A DNA stretch of 64,000 bases from Ophthalmolycus amberensis (GCA_024529925.1 JAFEUB010001064.1:666001-730000), one strand, 5' to 3'; positions 42,914 through 55,752 are shown, counted from the stretch's first letter. A program made the numbers and translations. The notes: a model not told the origin generated them from the letters alone.

Positions 42914-43153
42914 GAGCTATTGGCTCGAACAGATCATTTCGAGCTAATGGCTCGAACAGATCATTGGAGATGAGGTGGGCTTTGAGTTGTGCAGTGACAA
43001 TGCGTTCCAGTATTTTTGACAGAAAGGGAAGATTGGAGATGGGCCGGAAATTGCTCATGGTGTCAGGGTCAAGTCGTTTTTTGAGAATGGGGGTGACAGC
43101 AGCCAGTTTAAGTGTGTTGGGGACTGAACCGGAGCTGAGGGAGGAGTCAATGG
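42914..43153 (-). pseudogene. L2 reverse transcriptase fragment
   Basis: Minus-strand reading gives MSNFRPISNLPFLSKILERI, nearly the same as 716-775 of the L2 copy at the window start. A 27-bp segment at its left end is duplicated in tandem (42914-42940 and 42941-42967). Confidence 0.85.
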
Positions 43154-43389
43154 TAATGTAGAGCCAAATAATGTAAAGCCAAATACAATTGAATCGACAT
43201 GACTTGAAGACTGGCCATTTCTTTCAGAAATGGCCAGATACTTCAATCAACAAAAAATAGGAACTACGTGAATAGCTGGGATTTTGTCTGAAAGATCAAG
43301 GACTCAACAGCAGTCCCTGCAGCATGGAGTAGCATTGTGGGTCCAGGCCCTCCCACTGAGTATACGTTCTGTTGGCTTTGCCGTTTGCT

Positions 43390-43515
43390 TCGGTTTTTCT
43401 AAACCTAATTAAGTGGTTTTGGTGCCTTAACCTAAACCCAACTACATGTAGTTATTTTAAGCCCAACCATGATGTTTATCCTAACCTAACTAAGTGCTTT
43501 TATTGCCTAAATTTC
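43390..43515. repeat. CCTAACC-type interspersed repeat
   Basis: AAACCTAATTAAGTGGTTTT, GCCTTAACCTAAACCCAAC and CCTAACCTAACTAAGTG motifs typical of a dispersed teleost repeat. A related patch occurs near 38040-38165. Confidence 0.4.
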
Positions 43516-43735
43516 ATTTTGTAGCATAATGTCATTAAGAATTTGTTTTGCTCACAACGAAACCAATACATTGCATTTCATGACGATTTCGCCACGGTGA
43601 GTCCAGTTGTTGAACTGGTAATTATGTCCGGAGAATTTTTCAATTTTATTTAACCTATTGACCGTCATGCGTAACCGATCAAAAATGCTCTTGATAGTTA
43701 ACTATTGACATCCCAAATTAAGAGGCCAATTAATT

Positions 43736-44003
43736 GGGGCAGCTGTGGCTCAGAGGTGGAGCGGGTCATCCACTAATTGGAAGATTGGCAGTTCAATCAC
43801 TGGCTCCTCCAGTCCGCATGCCAAAGTGTCCTCGGTCAGATGCTGAAACCCAAATTGCTCCCGAACACATCAGTGTGTGAGTGTGCGCAAATGTAAATTA
43901 GTTTAGAACACCTTACATGGTAACCTCTGCCATCAGTGTATGAATGTTTGTGAGGATGGCGCTTTGAATAGTCGGAAGACTAGAAAGGTGCTATAGAAAT
44001 GCA
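43736..44003 (+). mobile_element. tRNA-derived SINE, second family
   Basis: Starts GGGGCAGCTGTGGCTCAGAG (A-box region), with a degraded B box GTTCAATCAC. The body continues AAGTGTCCTCGGTCAGATGC and ends GTCGGAAGACTAGAAAGGTG-CTATAG. This body is a well-known acanthomorph SINE. It differs from the 32641 and 54473 copies in its 3' half. Confidence 0.75.
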
Positions 44004-44150
44004 AAAAACAACAGAGGTCCAAACTATTTTTATGTCATGTTTACTTGTATCGCTCTGCTGGTCCAAAATCACGTACACATCTTGGCAGAAGATAGCTGTG
44101 TGCTAGGCCTAATGTAGATTAGAAGAAATATTCTCCTGATTTGATAAGAT

Positions 44151-44202
44151 GCTGTCGCTGTCCTAGGATTATTAGGCCTATTAGGCCTAGGACAGCAACA
44201 GC
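44151..44202. repeat. 17-bp inverted repeat
   Basis: GCTGTCGCTGTCCTAGG at 44151-44167 pairs with CCTAGGACAGCAACAGC at 44186-44202 with one mismatch; the loop is TTAGGCC-rich. Confidence 0.7.
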
Positions 44203-44209
44203 AAAGAAT

Positions 44210-47184
44210 AGCAAAAATCTCCAATGAAAGCTTTACTCGATGGAAAAGTTGTTTTCTTTCTTCCAACTGGTGGCAAGAGTTTGATTGAAAGATAGTTCAT
44301 CCATTCACCTGCCAATTATATTTTAAATTGCCTGCCATTTACCAAACAGTTTCCAATGAAGGCTTCTCAGATGGTTGTGTGTAACAAACCATCTGTCAGA
44401 TCAAGCATTCCCACCAAGTAAGTCAGACTGTTCTCATCCAATACCCGTAGCTATGCCGAATAAAAATAATGTGCCTTAATATGTTATGCACGTAATAATG
44501 AACGAGGAAGTATTAAGACCGCAAAAGGTCACATGGAGCGGGCAGGAGTGGAGGTGAGTGAGGAAATAAGGTATGGGGACATCCTCTTTCTAAATAGCTA
44601 GGCAGGGACCTAATTGACAAACAGTAACGTTCTTCCCAAGAATTCCCAAGTGACGTCATGCATAATTTGAAGGTAGGGATTGCCCCCCGGCCACTTGTGG
44701 TCTCTAAAGCCCAAGTGCAGCATTTTAACTGTTAACCGCCCGATGTCTCTCACAGCACACAGCTATACTTTTACTATTGCAGCATTGAAAGTAAGTTCCA
44801 CATCAACTGCAGCCACCTTGGTTGTTTTCGGAAATGTTGTGATTGGCCGGTCACATCTCAGGCTGCTGAAAATCGGCCCAAAGCTAGGGGACCAGATTTC
44901 TCTGACAGGTCAAATAAAATATGAGTTCGTAGATTTGTCTGGTTTACAGGCAAGAAGTAGCCCTTAACCTAATGAGGCAGAAAGTAAGGGTATAGATGAC
45001 ACAATGGTGAATATGGGTGTTGCCTACTGTGACCATAATTTAACCATAATTTACTTGCCATAGCCATAATCTTTGCCTAACCTTAATATGACAATACCGT
45101 GTTAACTGTCCCGGCACAGAACTGAATAAATGATTAAATTATGTGGTGTTACATCCGGGGGGATTATTTCATACTAAGCCAAATGACTATCCAGATCACA
45201 ACATACTATATAGTGAGTGCCTTAGTTTCTGACTCCCAAGAAAGAATGCTGGCCTTGCAGTGGCTTCACTTGTCTCCCGCAGTGTTAACGTATTCGCAGC
45301 ATGGTGAGAGCAGGCCCCAGTATCCACTGGTCCTTCCCCCTACTATGCACTGACTGGTAACGGCTTAATTTAGGTTAACAAATAGATGCAGAAACTTCAA
45401 TAACATAATGTAGGGATGAGACTGCTCATTAATTGTCCATAACAGCCTCAACAAAACAGTTTCCTTCTACCTGCAGCATGCCAACTTTCCTGCATTTACA
45501 TCCTCCAATGATGCCAATGGATAACAGAAAATGAGTGGGGAAAGGGTAAAAGGAGAAGAATGGAAAGGAAGAAAAACAAAAGAAAGAAAATGGAAGTGTT
45601 GAGGAAAGGAATAGGATGGTAAACCATGTAAAGCAAACCATGAGAGGAGGAGAGTGTTTGGAGCAGGAAAGGAAAGATAAGAAAAACAAAGAAGAAGATA
45701 AGAGAAGAGGAGATGATGAGCATGCACCTGAGATAAAATAGATGCAGTTTCTCTCATCTTCCATTTACTCATTATTGAAAGTGACTCCAGTGTCCTGATG
45801 TGGCTGAGCTGGCGTGGTTAATTAATTACTCATGGATTATCTGTCCTCTCCTTTTGTTTGTTTATGGACCTCTTTACATGTGTCTTGGCTAAAATGTCTT
45901 ATCAGCTTCTCTTAACTAAATTGAAAAGCCTCCCTTCATGGATAGACCGACCTAAACACATCTGGAATTCAAATACTGTTGGACACACATCAAAGATGTC
46001 AGGTGGACCTGGGAGGTCACTCAGAACTTTGTATACACCAAGAGGTGACTTCTAATTTGTCTTATCAAAAAGTCACGCTCATTAATCTACTTCAGAGGTC
46101 TTTATTAGCCCTGGAGGGTTACAACTTCCTGATTTGATTGTCTTTGTGTACAAGATGAGCCAGACTTCACCTAACCTGATGCACAACTTTGATAAGATAA
46201 ATGATGGGGTTGAGTTTGGAATATTTTACCAGGTAAGGCCCCAAACCTGCAGCAGTAGCGGTAGAGTAAAACACATCTCCCACTCAGGTAAAATGGGGAA
46301 ATTCGGACAGCAGAGATTACAGTGAATCCACCAGTCTGTCATCCAAGGCTACCTACAGAAACTAAAAAAGGCAGTTATTTTTGCAGTGTTCCAATCAACT
46401 CTCGTTACAAACAGATCAGTATCTGTGCTGTTTGTTGGTTTAAAATTCAGAAATTTAAATATTTTTCATTTTGGTTCCAATGTATAACAGAATATTTCCT
46501 TCACCCAAAAGTCCTCCTGTTCTTCCACTTCTTTTGATGTGACATTAATAAAACATTGTGTCATAGCATGGAGCATCTTGGCTGCTGATTTGGTTTCCCC
46601 CCCATTCTTTTTTTTTTGAACAAACATGATTTTGCACCGAATGTTCTGCCTTTACAATTTCAAATAAACAGAGCTTCATGCTCATCATCACATAAACTGT
46701 GTCACCCATAGATTTCCAAAAGAAAGAGATGGGGGTTTAAAAGTGGATTTAGCTTTAAGGGTCATTACCATACAGTAGCTGGGAAGCAGCCACCTCTATG
46801 GTTAAGGTTTGGATGGGATTAGACAACTAGAATAACTTGGTTAAGCTGAGGGAAAATAAACCATGTTTAAAAGAACCCAACTGTAAGTAGGAAACAGCAG
46901 TCTTTACAACAAGTCCTCAGTACCAAACCACAAAATCATTGTTTCTCAAAACAACCGATTATTTTCTGATCTGATGCCTGGTCAGAATGACTGTTGGTGG
47001 GAAACAAAAGGACGGTGGTCTCTTGTGTCAAAGTCCTACAATTTGTTGACCCTCCTATTGGGCTTTTATAATAATGTCACACTAGTTCTGCCTTTGCTCC
47101 TGAAAGATATGAGTGACAAAACACGTTTAGGCCTTTAAGGAAACATCTGATGCAGAAGTTGTTCTTATTTTATTGTCAGAGCTG
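44210..47184. other. Unassigned region with a purine-rich tract
   Basis: No recognisable gene or element end. Purines dominate about 45535-45715 (GGAAAGG, AAGAAAGAAAA). Segments such as 46134-46230, followed by GTAAGG, look exon-like but match no domain. Confidence 0.4.
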
Positions 47185-47450
47185 CTGAGCAAGGCAAGGC
47201 AAGTTTATTTGTATAGCACATTTCAACAACAAGGTAATTCAAAGTGCTTCACATAAAACCATTATAAGCATCAAAACATAAGGCAAAAGAAAAGGAGATT
47301 TAAAAACAATTAAGAACATTCATTGCATTAAAACATTAAAAAAACAGTGTAAGAAATAAAATACAGTAGTAAAATGCAGAAATGCAGGAAATTGATTAAT
47401 ATATTAATTGAATGTGGTTCAATTAAAGGCAGCAGCAAACAGAAAAGTCT

Positions 47451-48805
47451 TCAATCTTGATTTAAATGAGCTGAGGGTCTCAGCAGACCTGCAGCTTTCT
47501 GGACTTTGTTCCAGATATGTGGAGCAGAAAAACTGAACACTGCTTCTCCATGTTTAGTTCTGACTCTGGGAACAGAAAGTAGACCGGTCCCAGACGACCT
47601 AAGGGGTCGGGATGGTTCATAAGGTAGCAGCAGATCAGAGATGTGTTTTGGCCCTAAACCATTCAGTGCTTTGTAAACCAACAGCAGGATTTTAAAGTCA
47701 ATTCTTTGTTGGACAGGAAGCCAGTGCAAAGACATCAGAACTGGGGTGATGTGATCCACCCTCCTGGTCTTAGTGAGGACTCGAGCTGCAGCGTTCTGAC
47801 GGACTTTTTACAGAGACCTGTAAACACACCGTTACAGTAGTCCAGTCTGCTGAAGATAAATGCATGGACAAGAATTTCCAAATCCTGTTGAGACATAAAT
47901 CCTCTAATCCTTGATATATTCTTCAGGTGATAGTAGGCTGATTTTGTAATTGTCTTGATGTGGCTGTTCAGGTTGAGGTCTGAATCCATAACTACACCTA
48001 GATTTCTGGCATGGCTTGTGGGTTTTAACATCAGTGATTGAAGCTGAGTGGTGATTTTCAATTGTTCGTCCTTGGTACCAAAAACAATTACTTCTGTTTT
48101 ATCTTTGTTTAATTGGAGAAAGTTCTGGCACATCCAGTTGTTGATTTGTTCAATGCAGTTACCCAGCCCTTTTATGGGATTATAGTCCCCTGGTGACATA
48201 GTTATGTAGATTTGTGTGTCGTCTGCATAATTATGATAACACACTTTGTTGTTTTCCATAATCTGAGCTAGTGGAAGCATGTAGATGTTGAACAGAAGAG
48301 GCCCCAGTATTGAACCTTGGGGAACACCACATGTCATTTTAGTCAGCTCTGATGTGTAATCAGCTACAGACACAAAGTATTCTCGGTGCTTCAAGTAGGA
48401 TTCAAACCAGTTAAGTGCTGTGCCAGAGTCCCACCCAGATTTTTAGTCTTTCTAGGAGTATGGCATGGTCGACCGTGTCGAATGCAGCACTGAGATCCAG
48501 TAACACTAAGACTGAACTTCTGCCATTGTCTATGTTTAAGTGGATGTCGTTGAAAACCTTAACAAGAGCAGTTTCAGTACTGTGGTGCTGTCGAAAGCCT
48601 GACTGGAAAACATCAAAGCAGTTATTTACGGCCAAGAAGTTGGTCAGCTGTTGGAAAACCGCTTTTTCAATTATTTTACTTAAAAATGGGAGGTTTGATA
48701 TTGGCCTATAATTTTTCATCGTTGCAGAGTCTAAACTAGCCTTCTTTAGGAGTGGTTTAATAACTGCAGTTTTTAGGGCTTGTGGGAAGACACCTGAGAG
48801 AAGGG
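47451..48805 (-). pseudogene. L2 reverse transcriptase and C-terminus, frameshifted
   Basis: One frame (48719-48411) has NYRPISNLPFLSKII, QSGFRQHHSTETALVKVF and LLDLSAAFDTVDHA. The next (48394-47735) has GVPQGSILGPLLF and catalytic YADDTQIY, then LGVVMDSDL. The last (47759-47451) has DHITPVLMSLHWLPVQQRI and the C-terminal WNKVQ block. Confidence 0.85.
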
Positions 48806-50340
48806 GTGTTTACAATTTGTAAAAGATCAGTGGTCATCCAGTTTGAAATATTTTTGAAAAAGTGTGTTGGTAGAATATCCAAGCAGCAGGAGGATGACTT
48901 CAGATGTTGTATAATGTCTTCTAGGCTTCTACGGTCGATTGAATAAAATTGTGTCATGATATTTGAATGGATGTTATTCAGAGATCGGGACAACACATAT
49001 CCTGTGGTTGGTGTGGAGGCACTGACTGCTTGTCTAATTTTCTGAATTTTGTCAGTAAAAAAGGAGGCAAATTGATTGCATGCCCAGGTGGATTGGAGCT
49101 CAGCAGCTACCGACACTGGAGGGTTTGTTAGCCTGTCGACGGTAGCAAATAAGGCGCGTGTATTGTTCTTGTTTTTGGTTATGATGTCAGAGAAGAATGA
49201 CTGCCTTGCATTTCTAAGTTCCAAATTATAATTGCGAAGTCTCTCTTTATAGATGTCACAGTGAACCTGGAGATTAGTTTTTCGCCATCTGCGCTCAGCT
49301 TTCCGACACTCTCGTTTCTCTATTTTGACCAGCGTAGCATTTCTCCAAGGAGATCTTTGCTTACCCGAGACAACCTTCACTTTAGTGGGTGCAATGGCAT
49401 CAATAATATTTTTTACTTTAGAATTGAAGCCATCTACAAGCTCATTGACTGAGAGGCAAGAGAGGGCTGGTGTGGAGGAGAACTTCTGAATAAATAGTTC
49501 ACTGGTGTTTTCAGAGATGTAACGCTTTGTCACAACCTTGGTTTGGACATTTGTGTGCAAGGAGATTGCACTCTCAAAGAAAACACAGAAATGATCATAG
49601 AGTGCAACATCAGTCACAGCGACCTTGGAAATGTTTACACCTTTGGTGATGATTAGGTCCAGAGTGTGCCCCCTGTTGTGGGTGGGTCCTGTCACATGCT
49701 GAGTCAGATCATAGTTATCAAGGACACCACATAGTTCTATAGACTCTCTGTCCTGGGGATTATCAACATGGATATTAAAATCACCAACAATAACAACACA
49801 GTCAAAATCAATACAGATTACAGACAGCACTTCAGTAAACTCATCAAAGAAGGTTGCACAGTATTTAGGCGGTCTGTAAATGTTTAGGAATAAAGCTTGA
49901 GTGGAATTCAGAGCCACATATTCAAAAGAAGTAAAATGACCGAAGGACATCTGCTTGCATTGAAGAGAATCATTAAATAAAATAGCAACTCCACCTCCTT
50001 TCTTATGCGCTCTTGTTGTGAACTTGTTGTGAGGTGTTGATTCAATAAGACCAGCTGCACTGTTATCTTGATTTAACCAAGTTTCAGTTAAAAACAAAAT
50101 GTCCAGTTTGTGCCTAACAATAAAATCATTGACTAAAAATGTTTTTCCTGACAGAGACCTGACATTTAATAAAGCTAAGTTTAATGTGGTTAAAGCTTTC
50201 TTTGCCCAATTTATTTGGACAGGCTGATGAGGAATGTATGCTAAGTTTGATAAGTTTGCAGGTTTACTATTGTTTCTTCGCAGCCTCACCTTTCTTTTTC
50301 TATAAACTTGCAGGACAGGAATTGAGACGGCTATCTGCAT
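48805..50340 (-). CDS. L2 endonuclease and pre-RT region
   Basis: About 500 codons open from 50340. Endonuclease motifs in order: LLNVRSLSGK, FLTETWLNQD, GGGVAILFND, VVIVGDFNIH, HTLDLIIT, and YDHFCVFF in place of the usual SDH-start motif. A basic linker (RKAERRWRKT) leads into the RT, where the frame is lost. As part of a frameshifted element it is unlikely to be functional. Confidence 0.83.
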
Positions 50341-50420
50341 ACAGGGCCCCGACTTTTCCTGGAGAGAGTCATTGGTGTCATTAGCCTTGTAGCCTGGACC
50401 CAGAAGATATCAATTATTTC

Positions 50421-51335
50421 CTTTGTCAGGTAGGGGAGACAGAGGATGGTTGTGGAACCATCGAGGAGTTACCGTTCCAGGAGTTAAATGGAAATAAGGA
50501 CTTTGTATTCTATTTACAGGAACAGTGTGTAGCATTTAGGGGGATCTGTTGGCTGAAATGGAATATTATATTAATAGGTATATTTTCTTTAGTCTACAAT
50601 TACCTGAAAATAAGAATTGTTGTGTGTTAGTCACCTTAGAATGACCCGTTTTAATTTACATACAGAGCAGGACCGCATCTTTGTTTAGAGATATTTGAAT
50701 ATCAGTTGGGAATCCTGTTGACTTTACTTCACTTTAGCACAGCTTCAATTGCCTGTCTTTCGTTCGTTTCTTTTAGGTTCCCCCCTCCAAAGGCAAAGGA
50801 CTGAATGTGCTTCTCTCTGTCAGTCCCGTGAAAGACAGCAGATCTGTTAAAAATGCATTCATCCATAAGAAAATAATTTCTTATCAAATCAATATATTTT
50901 TCATGTACCTTAGTAACTTCTCATTGTGCAGGTCCTGAGGGTCTGAAGTGCTGAACTCTGTGTATGAATCTGAGTTGGGGCTGCGCACAGAATATGTGAA
51001 AAGTGCTGTTGGCAAAGGACAATTCAGAGAGTTCATCACCCCGGCGAGGCAGCCCCAGGGTGAGCTTTGTTCAATCTCCCCTCCCTCACCTCACTACGCT
51101 CCCCAGAAATGGGAAGGAGCTCTGGGGTCGCAATTATTATCTTAGGACATAATAAGACCTCATGAAGATAATGAGAACTTGTCTGCATATAAAAAGAGAT
51201 GATGTATTTGTATCAGGATGAATTGTTCACTCCTAATCCTGCAGAGGAACGTGTCATAGCAGCAACCTTCTAATAACAAGCCATATGATAACGTATTAAT
51301 GGTGCCTATTCAGGATCACAGTTGTAACTCTAATG
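50421..51335. other. Unassigned sequence
   Basis: No domain, terminal repeat or splice-bounded exon recognised. Confidence 0.45.
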
Positions 51336-51462
51336 ACCGTGGCTTATTGGGTTAAGAGGGTTGTCTGGTAACCGCAAGGTCAATGGTTCGATCCTTGACT
51401 GGGACGTGTCATGTGTCGAAGTGTCCCTGAGCAAGACACTGAACCCCTAACGACTTCTCTCG
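51336..51462 (+). mobile_element. SINE fragment, tRNA-like head
   Basis: GACCGTGGCTTATTGGGTTA (A-box side), B box GGTTCGATCC, then GTCGAAGTGTCCCTGAGCAA. It matches the head of the SINEs at 32641 and 54473, in plus orientation, without their 3' body. Confidence 0.7.
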
Positions 51463-51887
51463 CGCCTCCATCCCTACTGGTGTTTTTATAGGAGATAGCT
51501 ACAATCAGAGATTGATTACAGCTGAGGCTGATTACACCTCTTACCGGCACCACTCCGTCCTCTCTGCAGCTGAGCCCAACCACGCCAAGCCACCACAATG
51601 ATACTTACACATTTTGTTCAGCAAGATCATCTTCACAAATGAACACCAATTTTATGACTTTTGAAGCATGAAGGCAGTTGGCATAAGTAAAAGCTAACGT
51701 TAGACACAAAGGAACTATACCATGGTCACATGAGCGAGAGTTTACAAAACAAGGCTGCAAAGAAGGACTAGTGTTAGTGATAAGGTTTAGTAGCCTCATT
51801 TATTCACATGTTAACAAAAAAAATTCAGCTTTATTTAGTGACATTTTATATCGCAGCCATAGAGTCTATGTAACAGAAATAGTTTGA

Positions 51888-52050
51888 CATTTGGGAAATA
51901 GGCTAATTAGTGTCCTTGCCGTGAGTAATATGAGAAGACTGATACCACTCTCATGTTTGTGGCTAAATATGAAGTTACCTCCAGCAGCTGGTTAGCTTAG
52001 CTTAGCATACAGACTAGGCAGGGGGAACAGCATCAGTTGTTAATCAGTGA
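51888..52050 (+). repeat. Dispersed teleost repeat (GGTTAGCTTAGCTTAGCATA type)
   Basis: Contains TTTGACATTTGGGAAATA, GATACCACTCTCATG and TTAGCTTAGCTTAGCATA in the order seen in a very common teleost nonautonomous repeat. It abuts the Rex1-type fragment. Confidence 0.5.
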
Positions 52051-52055
52051 GCTTT

Positions 52056-52960
52056 AGAGATGCCTGATGGAGGAAACCGCTCTGGGGAAAAAGCTGTTCG
52101 CCTGTTACTCCGGGTTTTGATAGTCCTGTATCTTCCTCCTGATGGTAGTGGAACAAACAGAGTGACCCGGGTGTGTGATGTCTTTGCAGATGTTGCAGGC
52201 CTTCTGGAGGCGGCCAGCTTACACAGTGTCCAGGTCAGGGAGGGTAACTCCCACGATCCTCTGTGCTGTTCTAACCACACGGGCCAGGTCCCTCCTGTTC
52301 TCTGCTGTGCAGCTGGCATACCACACAGTAAAGCACTGACAGAGGATGCTTTCAATCACGCTTCTGTAGAAGTTTACCAGAAGTTCAGGGGGCAGGCCAG
52401 CTTGTTTTAGCTTCCTCAAGAAGAACAGCCTCTGCTGGGCTTTCTTCACCAGGTGTGATGTGTTCAGGGACCTAGTGAAGTCTTCAGTAATGAGGAGCCC
52501 CAGGAATTTGATGCTGTCCACCCTCTCCCCACTTATGTAGAGTGGAGAGGGTGTGGTCTTCCCAGATCTCCTGAAGTCCACTGTGACTTATTTGGTCTTG
52601 GTGGTGTTCAGGATAGGTTGTTGTCCGACCACCACTCAGCCAGATGTTGGACGTCCTGTCTGTAGGTTGTCTCATCGTTGTTGGAGATGAGTCCCACCAC
52701 AGTGGTGTCGTCGGCAAACTTCACTATTGTGTTGGAGGAATAGGTGGGGGAGCAGTCCTGGGTGAAGAGGGCCGGGCTGAGCACACAGCCCTGTGGTGCA
52801 CGAGTGTTCAGGATGGTGGTTGTCGATGTCCCTATCCTGACATTCTGTTAGAGAGAAAGTCCAGAATCCATGAACAGAGTGGGGTAGAGAGTCCAAGCAT
52901 ACAAAGCTGCACCATCTCCACACCTCTCTCTGATAATGACTCCATCATATAAACCAGTAA
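52056..52960 (-). pseudogene. Rex1-type LINE RT fragment
   Basis: Minus-strand RT with TRAPQGCVLSPALFTQDCSP near 52790, KFADDTTVVGLISNNDE near 52710, then LVKKAQQRLFFLRKLKQAGL near 52450. The C-terminal SGGRYRTIKTRSNRRTAFSP block is near 52100. Two frame changes. Related in sequence to 62525-63280 but a different copy. Confidence 0.78.
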
Positions 52961-54472
52961 TTTGGAAAACAAGACCAGCTGTCAAAACCATTCAAGTATG
53001 GAGCAACCATGCTGCTTCACTTCTGCAGGACTGCTTTGAAAGCATGGGCAATTGTGTATTTTTAGTGTTTTTACATTAATTTGAATGTATTTCAGTTATT
53101 TGTACAGCAATTATTTGTATCTGTACAGCAGTTTTGTCAACGTGTGTGGTTTTTAAATGTGTTTAAGTAAATTGGCCTCATTATTGATACTGCTCTGAGC
53201 TGCGACACTGTGTGTAGTGATTACTTTGACAGTCTTCTTCTTTAATGAGAGCCTTCCTGGTGTGTGTAGCCCAAGCACGAATTCCATTTGACCATATAAA
53301 GATGAGAGCCAAGGCCAAATAGCAATCTCCCTGAAGAGAGCTCGAAACAGACACAAACAGTCAGCAAAGGTTTGGCCACTGATAGTGCAGGGTATCGACT
53401 GACGGATCAATACCCTCAACTGCTTTAGCTGAGCCAAACTCCACCTCCGTTCAATAAAGGACAGTTCTATCTTCAGTCCCTGTCTGGACTGATGGCAGTG
53501 ATTGATTAGGAAGTATTTGTCAATGCTGAGACAGTTTCCAATAGGAATAGGTAACATTCATGTCCTGTGGGAGCAGCTGCCACATCACTTTAAGCTATTT
53601 TCCTGCTCCTTTGTTAAATGTGCAGGTTTCTCACAGGTTGAGTTTCTCTGCTTTGTTGTTAGCTTGTAATAATGAGCCTTGACAGAGTATTATGAGATGT
53701 TGAGCTTGCGTGCTGTTGCTGTAAAGCCACCTAACTGTTTGTCTGCTGAGGCCTGTATGTTTATCGTGTTGTTACCTAGACAATACTCCCGTGCATGCTA
53801 ACTGATAGAAGAGCTGCGAAACAAGAGAAAAATGGCATAGTTAGGAGGGATACCTGAAGCAGAGGATAATTAATTCAACCTAAACTGCAGGCCAATGCTA
53901 CATTATCCATGAGCTTTATTACCATAAACATGTGTATCTCTACCCGTTGGCTCATCAGAGAAGGAGAGGTTGACATGGGTTTCCTTATTTCCTTTCCTTG
54001 AAGTTAATTGCATTGGTTACATGGAAAAAACAGCCTAGCACAAAGTCACATGACTGTAGCCACGGGCTAAACTTTGTTTGCAGTACAGTAAAGGGCACAC
54101 TTTATTGCCTGATTCATTCTGTTGCTGTATGTGTACAGCAGAGCGCCCAGTTGTGAAAGGGAAAGCTGTTAAGTCATTGAAAGCTATTAGTGGCTTTGCC
54201 AGTTCTTTTTCAGTTGTATTCACCACCAATACCTCTAGAATCTCAACCCAGTCTTCTATAAACTTCATCCACATGCAGTTATTCTGCATGTGAGATTTAC
54301 ATTAAATGACAATGCTGAGTGCAGAGATCAGAGATCAGTGTGACCTTCATACAGAGAGGTGTAAAGTGAGGGGGTGCAGGATGGGCACGTATAGTGTTTG
54401 CCTTCATCAGCATCCCAGGTTTGTGTCGTGTCTCAGAGTCATTATTGACATTGGATTATTTACATATGACGA
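52961..54472. other. Unassigned sequence
   Basis: Scattered short open frames only; no element ends or domains seen. Confidence 0.45.
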
Positions 54473-54713
54473 AGAAGAAACAAGAAGAAACCATTTTTAT
54501 TGTCATATACATTTACACGAAATTTGACTACTGCATTTGACCCATCCCTGTATATAGGGAGCAGTGGGCTGCCATTGATCGGCGCCCGGGGAGCCGGGGG
54601 TTCAGTGTATTGCTCAGGTACACTTCGACACGTGACACGTTCCAGTCGCGGATCGAACCGTTGACCTTCCGGTTCCCAGACGACCCTCTTAACCCAGTGA
54701 GCCACAGTCGCCC
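54473..54713 (-). mobile_element. tRNA-derived SINE with a different 3' tail
   Basis: Minus strand: GGGCGACTGTGGCTCACTGG, B box GGTTCGATCC, the same body as 32641-32879 through GGGATGGGTCAAATGCAG. It then has a tail ending GACAATAAAAATGGTTTC rather than the ACTAATAAAGGA tail. GAAGAAGAAACAAGAAG lies at its end. Confidence 0.78.
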
Positions 54714-55004
54714 CCAGACCACCATTTCCAGACCACCATTGACCACCATTTCCGTGACTTTACACTACAGTACACTAATCTGAAGCATACCATAATCATT
54801 TGCACAGGAAGTAGTGTGTATCTTTTGAAGTGAGTGAAGAATAAGGTTAGGACGTTGTCAACACATTCTCACTCCCAACTTGTTAAATACTGCGGCTTGG
54901 TCAGTGGCATTTGGCTGCGGAGATCGTTGCTCTACCCTGTGGTGGTACCATTTTAAACCAGTCGGGATGGCTTGTCAAAATATTCTTGTTACATGCTTAG
55001 TGTC

Positions 55005-55430
55005 CTCTGCGAATCGCCACCTTAACGTGGTGGAGGAGTTTGAGTGGCTCAGTGATCCTGGTAGCTATGTTGTCCGGGGCATTAGCCCCTGGTAGGGTCT
55101 CCCAAGGCAAACAGGTCTCAGGGGAGAGCCCAGACTAAGAGCGGTTCAAAACGACCCTAATGATAAGCAGCCCATGGACTTCAGCCACCTCGCCCGGACC
55201 AGGGAAACCGGGGAACCCTCCCGGAGCCAGACCTAGGAGGGGAGCTCGTCGGCGAGCGTCTGGTGGCCGGGCCTTCGCTCATGGGGCCCGGTTGGGCGCT
55301 GGGAACTGCCTCGGGATCCCCCAGAATGAGCTGGAACATCTTGCCGGTGAGAGGGAGGTCTGGGTCAGCCTGCTTGGCCTGCTGCCACCGCGACCCGACC
55401 CCGGATAAGCGGAGGAAAATGGATGGATGG
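55005..55430 (+). mobile_element. Short LINE derivative: 5' leader fused to 3' tail, 12-bp target duplication
   Basis: A 426-bp GC-rich unit. It starts CTCTGCGAATCGCCACCTTA with AACGTGGTGGAGGAGTTTG, a leader seen on long teleost LINEs. It ends GACCCCGGATAAGCGGAGGA followed by (ATGG)n, the 3' tail of RTE-like LINEs. It is flanked by ATGCTTAGTGTC at 54993-55004 and 55431-55442. The endonuclease and RT are entirely absent, so it moved as a nonautonomous unit. Confidence 0.75.
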
Positions 55431-55491
55431 ATGCTTAGTGTCTTTTCAAAATAAACTTCCATTTTCACAGGCTAGGTTTAGGTAACAAAAC

Positions 55492-55644
55492 CATTTCAAT
55501 CAGGAGAGACTTGTTTCATAAGTTAACAATGATTTATTATACAAGCTTCAAATATGCAAAGTGCAAAGTCTTTGGCGATTGGACTCCATCCTGAAGTACT
55601 ATCACCGAGGGTAGGGATACTGAGGTCCAACAGGCCTAATCCCC
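55492..55644 (-). repeat. Split direct repeat, 153-bp unit, outer copy
   Basis: CATTTCAATCAGGAGAGACT to AGGCCTAATCCCC; one substitution from 55973-56125. Confidence 0.9.
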
Positions 55645-55752
55645 CCTGGAGTCCAGACACTGGTGGTGGTGATGAAAGGAGTTGCTGCAATCTGATGATG
55701 AATCAGGAGCCTGACTGTGATGCTGACTGGAGGCGACTGGGGTGGAGGCGGG

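Larger units (their letters stand above)
47185..50420 (-). mobile_element. L2-clade LINE, nearly complete
   Basis: Minus-strand element with endonuclease, reverse transcriptase and 3' UTR. Its 3' end (left side) is the CAAATAAACTTGCCTTGCC tail at about 47190. Three frameshifts (near 48805, 48425 and 47795) break the coding region. It is the most complete LINE in the window. Its 5' boundary is approximate. Confidence 0.85.

Noticed and set aside
45429..45772. Long hydrophobic minus-strand frames
   Set aside because: They are the complement of a purine-rich tract; the Leu/Phe/Ser bias is a composition artefact.
46134..46233. Exon-like open frame followed by GTAAGG
   Set aside because: No acceptor phase match to sez6, no CUB or Sushi pattern, and no neighbouring exon; probably chance.
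51336..51410. tRNA-like sequence with A- and B-box motifs
   Set aside because: The same head occurs on two full SINEs in the window and is followed by SINE body sequence; it is not a tRNA gene.
55250..55420. Possible CpG island or gene promoter
   Set aside because: The GC-rich stretch belongs to the short LINE derivative with a 12-bp target duplication.
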